Origin: Picosynechococcus sp. PCC 7003
GTDB taxonomy: Bacteria; Cyanobacteriota; Cyanobacteriia; Cyanobacteriales; MRBY01
Direction of reading: 5' to 3'
NCBI RefSeq assembly: GCF_001693255.1
Contig: NZ_CP016474.1
Location: 550,661-614,660, forward strand
Length of the DNA stretch: 64,000 nucleotides
The notes under the pieces: model-generated
The model's database searches: none
What the model was told of the DNA's origin: nothing
The model's input: only the letters and a program-made list of their open reading frames with translations
Shown: positions 8,323-17,373 of the stretch, in pieces
How the letters are laid out: the number at the start of each line of letters is the position of its first letter
Position numbering within the stretch: position 1 is the first letter of the stretch
Translations under genes and position numbers: made by a program

Positions 8323-10689
8323 CTAGAGCTTTTTCATGGGAGCCACCCGGGGATCAATGATTTTTTTGCCGAGATTCGGAAACTGGATCGCTAGGTTGGT
8401 CTTTTTGTCATCCCCAAAGATTTTGATCACTTCCCCTTCCCCAAAAACATTGTGATGGACGCGATCGCCAATGTCCCATTTTTGTTGGGCCACTTCGGTA
8501 CGGGCCGCCTGCCGTTCCCGTCTTTTCTGGGAGCGTTGCTTCTGGCTAATGGACATCATTTTGGGCTCCTGTTTCGGGGGCCTTGGGGCTGGCGATCGCC
8601 CATTAGAAGTTACCAATTCTTCCGGCAGTTCTGCGAGAAATTGTGAGGCGACAGCAGGCTCACGGTAACCCCACATATATCGCTCCCGGGTATAGCTGAG
8701 GAATAGTTGCTCCTGGGCGCGGGTCAGGCCCACATAACATAAGCGTCGTTCTTCTTCTAAAGCAACGGGATCATTTAAGGAGCGGGTATGGGGAAATAGC
8801 CCTTGCTCTAGCCCCACCAAAAAGACCACCGGAAATTCCAAGCCCTTGGCCGAATGGAGGGTCATCAAAGAAACCTGCTGGGACTCATCATCAAGGTTAT
8901 CGAGATCCGAAGCGAGGGATGCATTTTCCAAAAAGCCATTTAAGCTGCTGTCTTCGTTTTCGTCTTGGAATTGCAGCATCGCATTGTACAGTTCGGAAAT
9001 ATTTTCGACGCGGCTGTCGGCTTCCTCGGTGCCTTGGCTTTTGAGGTCATCAATGTAGCCGGAATTTTCCATCACATAATCAAGAATATCGGCACCGCGC
9101 ATGGTCGCCATTTTGCCCTGCATTTCCTGGATCAGCCCCGTAAACTCGTTAATTTTCCGAGCGGCCCGTCCGGCGATCGTGGCCACAGAGGTTTCATCGC
9201 TGAGGATTTCCCAGAGGGGACAGCCTAATTCCTGGGCGGCATGGTTAAGTTTATCGACGGTGGTTTTGCCGATGCCCCGTTTGGGCGTATTGATCACCCG
9301 CATTAGGCTAATGGTATCTGCGGGATTGGCGATCGCCTTGAGGTAAGCGAGGGCATCTTTAATTTCTTTGCGGTCGTAGAACTTAAAGCCGCCCACAACC
9401 TGATAGGGAATATTGTTGCGAATCAGCAAATCCTCAAAGGGACGGGATTGGGCATTGGTGCGGTAGAGAATTGCAAAGTCGCCCCAATCGAGTTCCGGGT
9501 TTTTGCGCCGCAGACCGAGGATCTGATTTAAAACAAACCGCGCTTCTTCGTTTTCGTTGTCCGCCTTGTGGCAATAAATTTCTTCTCCGGCGCCCCTGGT
9601 GGCCTTGAGCACTTTATCGATGCGCTGGCTATTTTGCTCGATCAAGGCATTGGCGGCTTTGAGGATATTTTCCCGGGAACGGTAATTCTCCTCCAGTTTG
9701 ACCATGGTTTGGGTCTCGTCATCGGGGAGGCGATCGCCAAAATTTTCTTGGAATTCCAGCAGAATCGTAAAATCCGCCATCCGAAATGAATAAATGGACT
9801 GATCCGCATCGCCAACAACAAACAAAGAGCGATTATTCCAGCCCAAAGCAGCCTGGTTTGTTTCACCGTTGGTACTGAGTAGCCGAATCAACTCATACTG
9901 AATCCGGTTTGTATCCTGATACTCATCCACCAGGATATGGTGAAATTGACTGTGCCAATAGCCGAGGATCGATTCATTTTGCTGGAACAACCGCACCGGA
10001 ATCAGGATTAAATCATCAAAATCAAGGGAATTATTGGCGGCTAAGGCCGTTTGATAGGCTTCATAAACCTCTGCCACTACCTTGCCTTTGTAACCCCCCT
10101 GCTGCCGGGCATAGTCATTGGGGGTAAGGCCGAGGTTTTTGGCATTACTAATCTGATAGCGGATGGTGCGGGGATTGAATTTTTTGTCGTCGAGGTTCAG
10201 CTGCTGGGTGACAATGCGTTTGATCAACGTTTGAACGTCGCTATCGTCCATGATCGTGAAATTGCGCTGCCAGGTGCGGCCCCGTTCGTCTTGGTATTTA
10301 TTGATGTCGTACCGGAGAATCCGTGCACAAAGGCTATGGAACGTGCCAATCCAGAGGGGTTTTGTAACTTGTTTGTAGACCTGCGATCGCAATTTTTTTT
10401 GCTCAAATTCCGGCAGCCCTCCCAAGGGTTTACCATGTTGCAGTTCTGCTAACTGTTGGGCATAAAGCAGTTCCACCCGTTCTTTCATTTCCCGGGCGGC
10501 CTTGTTCGTGAAGGTGACGGCCAGAATATTTTCTGGGTCAACGCGGTGGTTGCGGATCAGATGGGCAATGCGGAAGGTCAAGGCCCTGGTTTTGCCTGAA
10601 CCAGCCCCGGCCACCACCAAGAGTGGCCCACAAAAATGTTCAACAGCGCGACGTTGGGAGGGGTTAAGTTGGGCTAACAAATCAGACAT
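8323..10689 (-). CDS. pcrA: UvrD/PcrA-type DNA helicase
   Basis: A 788-residue superfamily 1A 3'-5' helicase. Motifs in order are Q motif/NPSQRRAV, Walker A GAGSGKTR, VDEYQDTN (Walker B), GDADQSIYSFR (motif III), HSAKGLEFPVV (motif V) and VGLTRAQEQL (motif VI). The C-terminus has the DRVHHNVFGEGEV Tudor-like segment found in PcrA. Length is close to the usual 720-800 residues. It acts in DNA repair and in removing RecA or transcription blocks. The start MSDLLAQLNPSQRRAV matches the family. Confidence 0.92.
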   Translation of the reverse strand: MSDLLAQLNPSQRRAVEHFCGPLLVVAGAGSGKTRALTFRIAHLIRNHRVDPENILAVTFTNKAAREMKERVELLYAQQLAELQHGKPLGGLPEFEQKKLRSQVYKQVTKPLWIGTFHSLCARILRYDINKYQDERGRTWQRNFTIMDDSDVQTLIKRIVTQQLNLDDKKFNPRTIRYQISNAKNLGLTPNDYARQQGGYKGKVVAEVYEAYQTALAANNSLDFDDLILIPVRLFQQNESILGYWHSQFHHILVDEYQDTNRIQYELIRLLSTNGETNQAALGWNNRSLFVVGDADQSIYSFRMADFTILLEFQENFGDRLPDDETQTMVKLEENYRSRENILKAANALIEQNSQRIDKVLKATRGAGEEIYCHKADNENEEARFVLNQILGLRRKNPELDWGDFAILYRTNAQSRPFEDLLIRNNIPYQVVGGFKFYDRKEIKDALAYLKAIANPADTISLMRVINTPKRGIGKTTVDKLNHAAQELGCPLWEILSDETSVATIAGRAARKINEFTGLIQEMQGKMATMRGADILDYVMENSGYIDDLKSQGTEEADSRVENISELYNAMLQFQDENEDSSLNGFLENASLASDLDNLDDESQQVSLMTLHSAKGLEFPVVFLVGLEQGLFPHTRSLNDPVALEEERRLCYVGLTRAQEQLFLSYTRERYMWGYREPAVASQFLAELPEELVTSNGRSPAPRPPKQEPKMMSISQKQRSQKRRERQAARTEVAQQKWDIGDRVHHNVFGEGEVIKIFGDDKKTNLAIQFPNLGKKIIDPRVAPMKKL

Positions 10690-10757
10690 GGACGATAAGG
10701 TTCACAGCACAGGGAGAGACCTTATTTTGACATACTCCCCGGTGTGGCAGGGTTCGG

Positions 10758-11180
10758 TTAGTTTATCTCGGCGATCGCCCCTTTGTAGAGTTTTTGAATA
10801 GACTTGATCACCCGCTGAAAAGGAGAGTTCGCGTGCTGGGACTCCGGCGCCAGAGATTGCAAGCGATTGAGCAATTTTGCTTCTTCCGTTTCAATTTGAC
10901 TGTCGCTATAGACCATGTGGCTCACCGCATCTAGCAGTTCTTGGTATTCCGCCTCGTTGGTATGGTCATTAATATACTCTTCAACAAGACGGTAACAATC
11001 CTCTGGTTTGATGGGGACCGCCTCACACAATAAAGCCCGAATATCCGGGTCTTGGGAGAGTTTTTTTTGCTCAGCAATTTGGTGGAGATATTGACGTTCT
11101 TCTACCTGGATTTCACCGTCGATCCAAGCGGCACTAAAAAGAATTTTAAAAAGTTGCTTGTTTTTATCTGCCGTCTGCAT
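10758..11180 (-). CDS. TerB-like (tellurite-resistance-family) protein
   Basis: A 140-residue helical protein with the TerB/TerB-like fold pattern: two repeated acidic helix-loop elements, AAWIDGEIQVEERQYLHQIA and VYSDSQIETEEAKLLNRL. In this family they can bind metal. Function in cyanobacteria is unknown and a tellurite link should not be assumed. It lies upstream of pcrA on the same strand, 68 bp away, and is divergent from crtQ. Confidence 0.7.
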   Translation of the reverse strand: MQTADKNKQLFKILFSAAWIDGEIQVEERQYLHQIAEQKKLSQDPDIRALLCEAVPIKPEDCYRLVEEYINDHTNEAEYQELLDAVSHMVYSDSQIETEEAKLLNRLQSLAPESQHANSPFQRVIKSIQKLYKGAIAEIN

Positions 11181-11421
11181 GGGGAGCCTCCCGAATCAAT
11201 TGGGAAAGTAATGGGCCAAAACCTTCCTGATTGTCTCTACCCTAAACTCCCTGCCTTGTTACCCCGAATTTTCTGTTGAATATCTTAAACATTCTTGCGC
11301 CAGTTTTTCCTGAATCAGCACCGCTTCAACCAGAGAGAAAGGCGATCGCCCCGAAGAGACCCCCACCAATCGTTTACAATAATTAATACTTTTTTGAGAA
11401 TCAAACCGTAGGACAAAAGTA

Positions 11422-12885
11422 ATGCGTGTAGCAATCGTTGGAGCAGGCCTCGCCGGACTCAGCACCGCCATTGAACTGGTCGATGCAGGCCATGAAGTCG
11501 AAATCTTTGAAGCTCGCCCCTTTGTCGGTGGAAAAGTCGGCAGTTGGGTTGACAAAGATGGCAATCACATCGAAATGGGCCTCCATGTCTTCTTCGGTTG
11601 CTATTACAATTTGTTTGCCCTGATGGAAAAAGTCGGTGCCGGTGATAACCTCCGCCTCAAGGCACACACCCACCAATTTATTAACGAAGGGGGCAAAATT
11701 GGCGAACTCGACTTCCGTTTTCCCTTCGGTGCTCCTTTCCATGGTCTCAAAGCCTTTTTTACCTCTTCTCAACTTTCGGCGATCGACAAAGCTGCCAATT
11801 CCCTGGCCCTAGGTACAAGTCCCATTGTGCGGGGCCTTGTTGATTTTGACGGGGCGATGAAAACGATCCGTGACCTCGACAAAATCAGCTTTGCCGATTG
11901 GTTCCGGAGCCATGGCGGTAATGACGGCAGTCTCAAGAAAATGTGGAATCCGATCGCCTATGCCCTAGGGTTTATCGACACCGAAAATATTTCTGCCCGC
12001 TGCATGTTGACCATTTTCATGTTCTTTGCTGCGAAAACCGAAGCCTCAGTGCTGCGGATGCTCGAAGGCTCTCCCCACGAATATCTCCACAAACCGATCG
12101 TCAACTACCTCGAAGCCCGGAGCACCAAAATTCATACCCGTCACCGGCTCACCGATATCCACTACACCCTAGAAGGACAACCTAAAATTGATGGCATCGT
12201 CATCAACAACGGTGAAACTACCGAAACCATCACCGCCGATACCTACGTTTTTGCCCTTGATATCCCTGGTATCCAGCGCATTATTCCTGAAGCTTGGCGT
12301 CAATGGTCGGAATTTGACAACATTTACAAGCTCGATGCTGTGCCCGTTGCCACCGTACAATTGCGCTTTGACGGATGGGTCACAGAGCTCAACGACCCCG
12401 AAAAACGTAAGCAACTCCAAAAAGCAGTCGGCATTGATAACCTGCTCTACACCCACCAAGCCGATTTCTCCTGTTTTGCCGATTTAGCCCTCGCCAGTCC
12501 CGCCGACTACTACAAAGAAGGCGAAGGTTCCCTAATGCAACTGGTTTTAACGCCAGGTGATCCGTTTATCAAAAAGAGTAATGAAGAAATTGCCCAGCAC
12601 GTTTTGGCCCAGGTTCATAAACTATTCCCCTCTTCTCGAGAGCTGAATATGACTTGGTCGAATGTTGTCAAGCTCGCCCAATCTCTCTACCGGGAAGCCC
12701 CAGGTATGGATGTTTATCGACCAGCCCAAGCGACTCCCATTAACAACTTATTCTTAGCTGGAAGCTATACCCAGCAAGACTACATCGACAGCATGGAAGG
12801 CGCAACAATTTCCGGTCGCCAAGCAGCAGCAGCAATCCTCTGCACAGTCGAAGAAACACGTGGGAAAACCCCTGCGATCGCATAA
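11422..12885 (+). CDS. crtQ: 9,9'-di-cis-zeta-carotene desaturase
   Basis: A 487-residue plant-type carotenoid desaturase (also called zds). An N-terminal FAD-binding Rossmann motif [17 protein letters not shown] and GGKVGSW begin the protein. The C-terminus has the second FAD contact ([19 protein letters not shown]). The enzyme converts zeta-carotene to lycopene precursors using plastoquinone-linked electron transfer at the thylakoid. Length fits the family. It is a single-gene unit: a strong terminator follows, and the upstream region has a TACAATAAT -10-like box. Confidence 0.93.
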   Translation: MRVAIVGAGLAGLSTAIELVDAGHEVEIFEARPFVGGKVGSWVDKDGNHIEMGLHVFFGCYYNLFALMEKVGAGDNLRLKAHTHQFINEGGKIGELDFRFPFGAPFHGLKAFFTSSQLSAIDKAANSLALGTSPIVRGLVDFDGAMKTIRDLDKISFADWFRSHGGNDGSLKKMWNPIAYALGFIDTENISARCMLTIFMFFAAKTEASVLRMLEGSPHEYLHKPIVNYLEARSTKIHTRHRLTDIHYTLEGQPKIDGIVINNGETTETITADTYVFALDIPGIQRIIPEAWRQWSEFDNIYKLDAVPVATVQLRFDGWVTELNDPEKRKQLQKAVGIDNLLYTHQADFSCFADLALASPADYYKEGEGSLMQLVLTPGDPFIKKSNEEIAQHVLAQVHKLFPSSRELNMTWSNVVKLAQSLYREAPGMDVYRPAQATPINNLFLAGSYTQQDYIDSMEGATISGRQAAAAILCTVEETRGKTPAIA

Positions 12886-12914
12886 CACAAAGTTTTACTG
12901 AAAAATTGTTCAGC

Positions 12915-12950
12915 AAGCCTCCTGATACCAATTAGATGGGGGCTTTTTTT
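12915..12950 (+). terminator. Intrinsic terminator of crtQ
   Basis: Stem AAGCCTCC / GGGGGCTT with a loop of about 15 nt and a run of seven T, 30 bp after the crtQ stop codon. Confidence 0.8.
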
Positions 12951-12983
12951 ATTAATCGCAGACAACAACCATGGTGGATAATC

Positions 12984-13012
12984 AAAAAAAAGAGAGGCAC
13001 TTAATCCTCTCT
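12984..13012 (-). terminator. Intrinsic terminator of the hli gene
   Basis: On the minus strand: AGAGAGG, loop ATTAAGTG, CCTCTCT, then eight T. It lies about 70 bp past the hli stop and back to back with the crtQ terminator. Confidence 0.8.
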
Positions 13013-13083
13013 CAAACTCCTAATTGCTTTTTTAAACAATCAATTGGCGATAACTGATCCTGAAATGTCGTCAGTTCTCAGAA

Positions 13084-13227
13084 TTACATTAGGCCGAGTT
13101 GTGCCAGAATACCTTTTCCGGTTAGGAGCTCAGTCAAAAGACCAATCACGAAACCGAGCATTGCTAGGCGGCCGTTCCAGTTTTCAGCGAAGGCGCTAAA
13201 ACCAAATTTGCTTTCTTGATTTTCCAT
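13084..13227 (-). CDS. hli: High-light-inducible one-helix protein (HLIP/SCP)
   Basis: A 47-residue protein beginning MENQESKFGF. The single membrane helix carries the chlorophyll-binding LHC motif ENWNGRLAMLGFVIGLLTE and ends GILAQLGLM, the classic HLIP C-terminus. These proteins bind chlorophyll and carotenoid in thylakoids and protect photosystem II and chlorophyll synthesis under high light. The left edge is set from the 144-nt reading frame and may be off by one base. It has its own terminator, and an A/T-rich leader of about 170 bp lies upstream. Expression control by RpaB (encoded at 57.8 kb) is known for this family, but I could not find a clean HLR1 site here. Confidence 0.93.
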   Translation of the reverse strand: MENQESKFGFSAFAENWNGRLAMLGFVIGLLTELLTGKGILAQLGLM

Positions 13228-13401
13228 AATTTGTTTCCTCAGAAGAATCTTGACGTATATAGTTGTTTTCTAGTCAACCAGTTGATACCTAATTTAACAA
13301 AAGTACAAACATCTTGCAACGTTTTGTTACTTGCCTGAAGGAGAATTTCGTAGAGAGTTGGTAAAGAGTTAAAAAACAAATGGGACTAGACCCCCTGTCT
13401 C

Positions 13402-14034
13402 TCAAGGGCTTTCGCCTATATCCTGTCCGTAGGCTTTCCATGACAAACTAATCAAGCCATTGAGAATCGCCACGGCAACAGTGGCTCCACCTTTGCGGCT
13501 TTGAATACAAATATGCGGAATTGTCGCTTCTTCTAAATATTTTTGGGGCGCTGTGCCCGTCAGAAAGTTAGCGGGCGTAAAAATGACAAGCGCCGGGCGA
13601 ATAATACCTTTTTTGACTAAAGTGACCAAACTGGATAAAGCAGTTTGGGATTGGCCAATGACAAAAGTCGCCTCTGGATAACGACGCGCCAGAGTTTCCA
13701 TGCCCCAAGCTGTTTTGGTCTTTTCCCGTTGAGGTCGGGTGAGGGTATCGGCGCTACAGTAAACGGGATTCGCAAAGGAGTTTTGAAGATATTCTGTAAT
13801 GCCCACGCGCACCATTGGCTCATCGACGATGATTGTACCGCGAGCTGCCAGGGCCGCCGCACCAGCCTGGAGAGCATGTTCTGAAAAGTGAATCAGCTGG
13901 GCATAGTCAAAGTCAGCAGTACGATAAATGACTTGACGCACAATTTCATATTCAGCAGGGGAAAAGGAGTGTTTGCCAATTTCGCGATCAATGAGGGCTA
14001 AACTTTGGGCGTCGGTCAGATGCCATTCCATCAT
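13402..14034 (-). CDS. cobH: Precorrin-8X methylmutase
   Basis: A 210-residue CobH/CbiC enzyme that moves a methyl group from C-11 to C-12 in corrin ring synthesis, giving hydrogenobyrinate or cobyrinate. Recognised by QVIYRTADFDY near residue 50, IIVDEPMVRVGI, GMETLARRYPEATFVIGQSQTAL and the C-terminal SRKGGATVAVAILNGL. It is isolated from other cobalamin genes in this window. I looked for a cobalamin riboswitch upstream and saw none. Confidence 0.92.
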   Translation of the reverse strand: MMEWHLTDAQSLALIDREIGKHSFSPAEYEIVRQVIYRTADFDYAQLIHFSEHALQAGAAALAARGTIIVDEPMVRVGITEYLQNSFANPVYCSADTLTRPQREKTKTAWGMETLARRYPEATFVIGQSQTALSSLVTLVKKGIIRPALVIFTPANFLTGTAPQKYLEEATIPHICIQSRKGGATVAVAILNGLISLSWKAYGQDIGESP

Positions 14035-14201
14035 ATTTTGTGCTGCCTAGGCGTTGCTGGGATCTGTAGGTGTAGGTAGTTCTCCACAATTCTGACATAC
14101 CCGAAAAGCCCCTAGGATAGTTCTTCGGGAAAAATTAACTTGACATTTGTTCTATCGCAAACCTCCCAAATAACTTGGGAGGCCAATGTTTTGGCCTTAT
14201 T

Positions 14202-14446
14202 GTGAACTACCCCGCCGCAAGCAGCGGGGCTTCCTACCCAAAGAACAGCTTTCTATTCCGAGGAATAGCGAGTCTTATATTCTGGCGATAGGCGGACTCC
14301 CCGGTTCCCGAGGACAAAAATCACGGTCACCAAAAATACTTTGTATGTGTCTAGCTTGGTTTTCGCTATCCGTTGCCGTGTCAACGATATGATTATAGAG
14401 CATTACGCCCCAAGGGGCGGGGATTTCAACCCTTTGCCGTTAAAAG
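14202..14446 (-). mobile_element. Repeat element A: ORF-less IS605-like element, possible omega-RNA remnant
   Basis: Inverted relative of element B (32.7 kb). Read on the minus strand it starts TTTTAACGGCAAAGGGTTGA, has a GCCCCTTGGGGC hairpin close to its left end, the shared core GAAAACCAAGCTAG, a CTATTCC/GGAATAG hairpin, and ends with the hairpin GCCCCGCTG-CTTG-CGGCGGGG followed by TAGTTCAC. This hairpin-TAGTTCAC end is the typical right end of cyanobacterial tnpB-bearing elements. No reading frame. It lies in the cobH-dacB gap. Confidence 0.75.
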
Positions 14447-14499
14447 GGTTTTTACCACAGCCTGGAATTGTTTGGCTTAGAATATTGGGGTTTTGTGGG

Positions 14500-14837
14500 G
14501 ATTTCAAGCTCTAAGGGTTAGTTCTTCGCCCCCTGGGGCGTGATAATAATGAACCTGATTCGCAACCCACCAGTTGAGAGTGAAAGTCAGGCATTGCCGG
14601 GGCCTCCAAAGTCTGGAGATTGTACAGAAGTTCTGTTTTGCTCAATCTGTACTCAGGGACTCTGGGGAAGGGAAACAGCCTATCAAGTCGAGCGAGCGGA
14701 TGCCGAACTTGGTTCGGCATCATTCGAGTCGAGCGTCGGTCTGTCGGGGGTCGACAACCTAGATAAGTGGCGTGGGGTAGGAATACTCAATCGTGAGGTT
14801 GGGATGCCCCGTCCGCTTGCGGTAGGGAAGATGTCAC
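14500..14837 (+). mobile_element. Degenerate tnpB-element remnant with right end
   Basis: Together with element A this fills the 800-bp gene-free gap between cobH and dacB. The left part (about 14500-14545) has a GGGATTTCAAG stretch and a CGCCCCCTGGGGCG hairpin resembling an element left end. The right part contains ACTCAATCGTGAGGTTGGGA, then a CCCCGTCCGCTTGCGGTAGGG hairpin and ATGTCAC, a form commonly seen at the 3' end of cyanobacterial tnpB genes. No intact transposase frame remains. The terminal TCA (14834-14836) is also the stop codon of dacB. The rest of the gap (14035-14201) holds only the cobH leader and the hairpin CCTCCCAA/TTGGGAGG at 14163-14183. Confidence 0.5.
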
Positions 14838-16144
14838 TTCGCTTGAATGCGTTCGGGATTGCCGAAATAGTCTGGGGAAGATTTTTGAGTTGAGTCAACG
14901 GGGGGAATCACTGGCCACTGCTCACTTAGGGTTTGTAGGAGTTGATCCTGCTGTTGTCGATAGCCGCTAACGTCCCAGGTACCGTTATTGATAATGGCAA
15001 ACCAGATATTTCCTTGGGTTTGGGTTGGCATCACGCCAGCGAGGGCACTGACTTGATTGAGGGTGCCCGTTTTAAAGGCGATGCCTGGGGGAATGGTGCG
15101 GTTATTGACGGTGCCGCCGCGATCTTGGCCTGCAATGGGTAGGAGATCGAATATGGTGAAGGGTTGTCCTTGGAGTTTGCTATCGATGGCTTGGAGCATT
15201 GCTACGGCAGCGCGGGGGGAGATTTTATTTTCGACACCGAGGCCAGACCCGTTAATGAGCTGGATTTCTGAGCTGGGAATATTCAGGCTTTGGGCAATGT
15301 CTGTTCCCATGGCTGGGCCACCATTAAGGTTCTGGGCGATCGCCTCGGCTACGGCATTGTTGCTGTAGAGGTTCATTTGTTTGAGGATGTCGGCCAGGGT
15401 CAAGGATTGATGGCTGAGGACGAGGGTTGCACCATCGGGTAAGGCTTGGCGAGTAAGGATTTTCCCGGCGATCGCCACCTGGGGACGAGACGGACGCTCC
15501 GATATTTGTTGATATTGGGTTTCAATGGTGTCGTTCCAGGCACGTTGATCGAGGGCGAGGCGTAAACTGTCTCCTGAAACTTCAGGATCGGCAAGATAGT
15601 TCATCATAAAATCACCGACAACGATTAAATCCCCCTCAATTTGACGAATCCCAGCTTGATTTAGGGCATTTCCCAGGGCGATCGCCTCTTCCCAAACAAA
15701 TAAAGGATCGCCACCCGCCTCAATAACCAAATCTCCCTGGACTAGACCATCGACCACCGTCCCTGTTGTATAGACATGAGTGGTAAAGCGATGGGTTAAC
15801 GGCCACTGCTCCAAGGCCGCTAGGGTCGTCGCAATTTTCGTTAGCGAGGCCGCCGACAACGGTTGATTTCCCTGGTGACTCCCCAGGGTTGACCAAGCTG
15901 ATTCTAGCCAAATGCCCTGTAACGCCGGATCTTTGCCCCCAGACTCTAATTGAGCTAAGTATCGATCCAGGATGGTTTGGGTATTGGTATCCCGTTGGTA
16001 GCGAATCTCAAAGAGGCCCGCTTCTTGCCATTGCAAGTTTGAGTAGGGGGCGATCGCCAAATCTGTTCCTTCCCCTTGCTGAAAGAAGCTCAAAAAACCT
16101 AAAACTCCCAAAGTTAACCCATTCAACATACCGTAAACCCCCAT
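14834..16144 (-). CDS. dacB: D-alanyl-D-alanine carboxypeptidase/endopeptidase (PBP4, DacB)
   Basis: A 436-residue S13 peptidase with an N-terminal hydrophobic signal/anchor (residues 5-20). Catalytic motifs are SLTK (serine nucleophile, in SAASLTKIATTLAAL), SNN (SxN, in LYSNNAVAEAIA) and KTG (FKTGTL), in the order and spacing of the family. It trims or cleaves peptidoglycan cross-links in the periplasm. The C-terminal about ten residues and the stop codon are encoded by or next to a degenerate transposon right end, so the native C-terminus may have been changed; the catalytic part is unaffected. Confidence 0.9.
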   Translation of the reverse strand: MGVYGMLNGLTLGVLGFLSFFQQGEGTDLAIAPYSNLQWQEAGLFEIRYQRDTNTQTILDRYLAQLESGGKDPALQGIWLESAWSTLGSHQGNQPLSAASLTKIATTLAALEQWPLTHRFTTHVYTTGTVVDGLVQGDLVIEAGGDPLFVWEEAIALGNALNQAGIRQIEGDLIVVGDFMMNYLADPEVSGDSLRLALDQRAWNDTIETQYQQISERPSRPQVAIAGKILTRQALPDGATLVLSHQSLTLADILKQMNLYSNNAVAEAIAQNLNGGPAMGTDIAQSLNIPSSEIQLINGSGLGVENKISPRAAVAMLQAIDSKLQGQPFTIFDLLPIAGQDRGGTVNNRTIPPGIAFKTGTLNQVSALAGVMPTQTQGNIWFAIINNGTWDVSGYRQQQDQLLQTLSEQWPVIPPVDSTQKSSPDYFGNPERIQAK

Positions 16145-16275
16145 TGATCCCAGTCAATGCAAAATCACAATCAAAATTTGGGTCAATGATATCAACATCA
16201 AAATCTTCTCAGCCGTGACTTCAGTGACCCAACAGGCTTCTGGTAATATGTTGAAGGCTTCTATTCCTGATAAAA

Positions 16276-17373
16276 ATGTCATCGACACGCGCAAAAATAG
16301 CCGTAGACGCTATGGGGGGAGATTATGCTCCAGACGAAATCGTTGCTGGGGCGATCCGAGCCGTAGAAGAACTCAACGTAGAAGTTTTTCTAGTCGGTGA
16401 CCCTGTCCGCATTCAAAAATATTTGGACGAACATTCGTCCCCAGCCACCCAGTTTCTCCATGTGGTAGAGGCCGAAGGGGTAGTGGAAATGTGCGAAGAA
16501 CCCCTCGTGGCCATTCGACGCAAGCCCAAAGCCTCAATCAATGTATCGATGCAGCTTGTCCGCAAAAAGCAAGCCGATGCCGTCGTTTCAGCGGGGCATT
16601 CTGGGGCGGCAATGGCGGCTGCTCTCTTGAAACTAGGTCGCATTAAAGGCATTGATCGGCCTGCAATTGGCGCCGTATTTCCGACCCTTGATCCCGAACG
16701 GTCGGTGATTGTGCTAGACGTGGGGGCAAACGTTGATAGTCGCCCAAAATATCTGGAGCAGTTTGCCCTGATGGGCACCATTTACAGCAAATATGTATTG
16801 GGGAATAAAGAGCCACAGGTTGGTTTATTGAATATTGGCGAAGAGGCGTCCAAGGGCAATGAACTGGCCCTCAAAACCCACGAATTATTGAGTGGTAACC
16901 CCGCAATTCCTTTCAAAGGGAACGCCGAAGGACGAGATGTGCTCTCCGGTGAATTTGATGTGGTGGTCTGTGATGGTTTTACGGGGAATATCCTCTTAAA
17001 ATTTGCGGAATCAGTCGGCTCGGTACTCCTACAAATCCTAAAAGAAGAGTTACCCCGTGGTCTGCGGGGCAAGCTTGGGGCAGCGGTATTAACCCCAAAC
17101 CTCAAACGGATTAAGCAACGCATCGATCATGCAGAACATGGTGGGGCGCTGCTATTTGGGGTGGCTGGGGTGTGTATCATTAGTCACGGTAGTTCAAAGG
17201 CTCCTTCTATTTTTAATGCGATTCGTTTGGCAAAAGAGGCAATTGACAATCAGGTAATCCAACGGATTCAAAATTATACGGAGGAACATCAAGCCTTGCT
17301 TGAGCAAACAAACTCCACAGCCACGCCGCTCTCTGAAGTGGCGTCTAGTGCCATGATAGAAAAAAGTGAGTGA
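16276..17373 (+). CDS. plsX: Phosphate acyltransferase PlsX
   Basis: A 365-residue enzyme that makes acyl-phosphate from acyl-ACP for phospholipid and glycolipid synthesis. Recognised by IAVDAMGGDYAPDEIV at the start, VSAGHSGAAMAAAL, LLNIGEEASKGNEL, CDGFTGNILLKFAESV and GVAGVCIISHGSSKAPSI. The ATG used is the first in the conserved frame. The stop overlaps the GTG start of fabH (GTGA), which suggests coupled translation of a plsX-fabH lipid operon, as in many bacteria. Confidence 0.95.
   Translation: MSSTRAKIAVDAMGGDYAPDEIVAGAIRAVEELNVEVFLVGDPVRIQKYLDEHSSPATQFLHVVEAEGVVEMCEEPLVAIRRKPKASINVSMQLVRKKQADAVVSAGHSGAAMAAALLKLGRIKGIDRPAIGAVFPTLDPERSVIVLDVGANVDSRPKYLEQFALMGTIYSKYVLGNKEPQVGLLNIGEEASKGNELALKTHELLSGNPAIPFKGNAEGRDVLSGEFDVVVCDGFTGNILLKFAESVGSVLLQILKEELPRGLRGKLGAAVLTPNLKRIKQRIDHAEHGGALLFGVAGVCIISHGSSKAPSIFNAIRLAKEAIDNQVIQRIQNYTEEHQALLEQTNSTATPLSEVASSAMIEKSE

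Noticed and set aside
11401..11772. Minus-strand 123-codon frame opposite crtQ
   Set aside because: Shadow of a well-defined desaturase gene.
13228..13401. HLR1 (RpaB-binding) site in front of hli
   Set aside because: TACAAACATCTTGCAA resembles two half-sites but the spacing is one base off and one half has G; not good enough to call.
14041..14200. Cobalamin riboswitch upstream of cobH
   Set aside because: The leader has hairpins (CCTCCCAA/TTGGGAGG) but no B12-box GCCACTG-type core.
14540..14893. Open frame of 117 codons on the plus strand as a gene
   Set aside because: It runs through transposon-remnant DNA and into dacB antisense; the product has no coherent domain.
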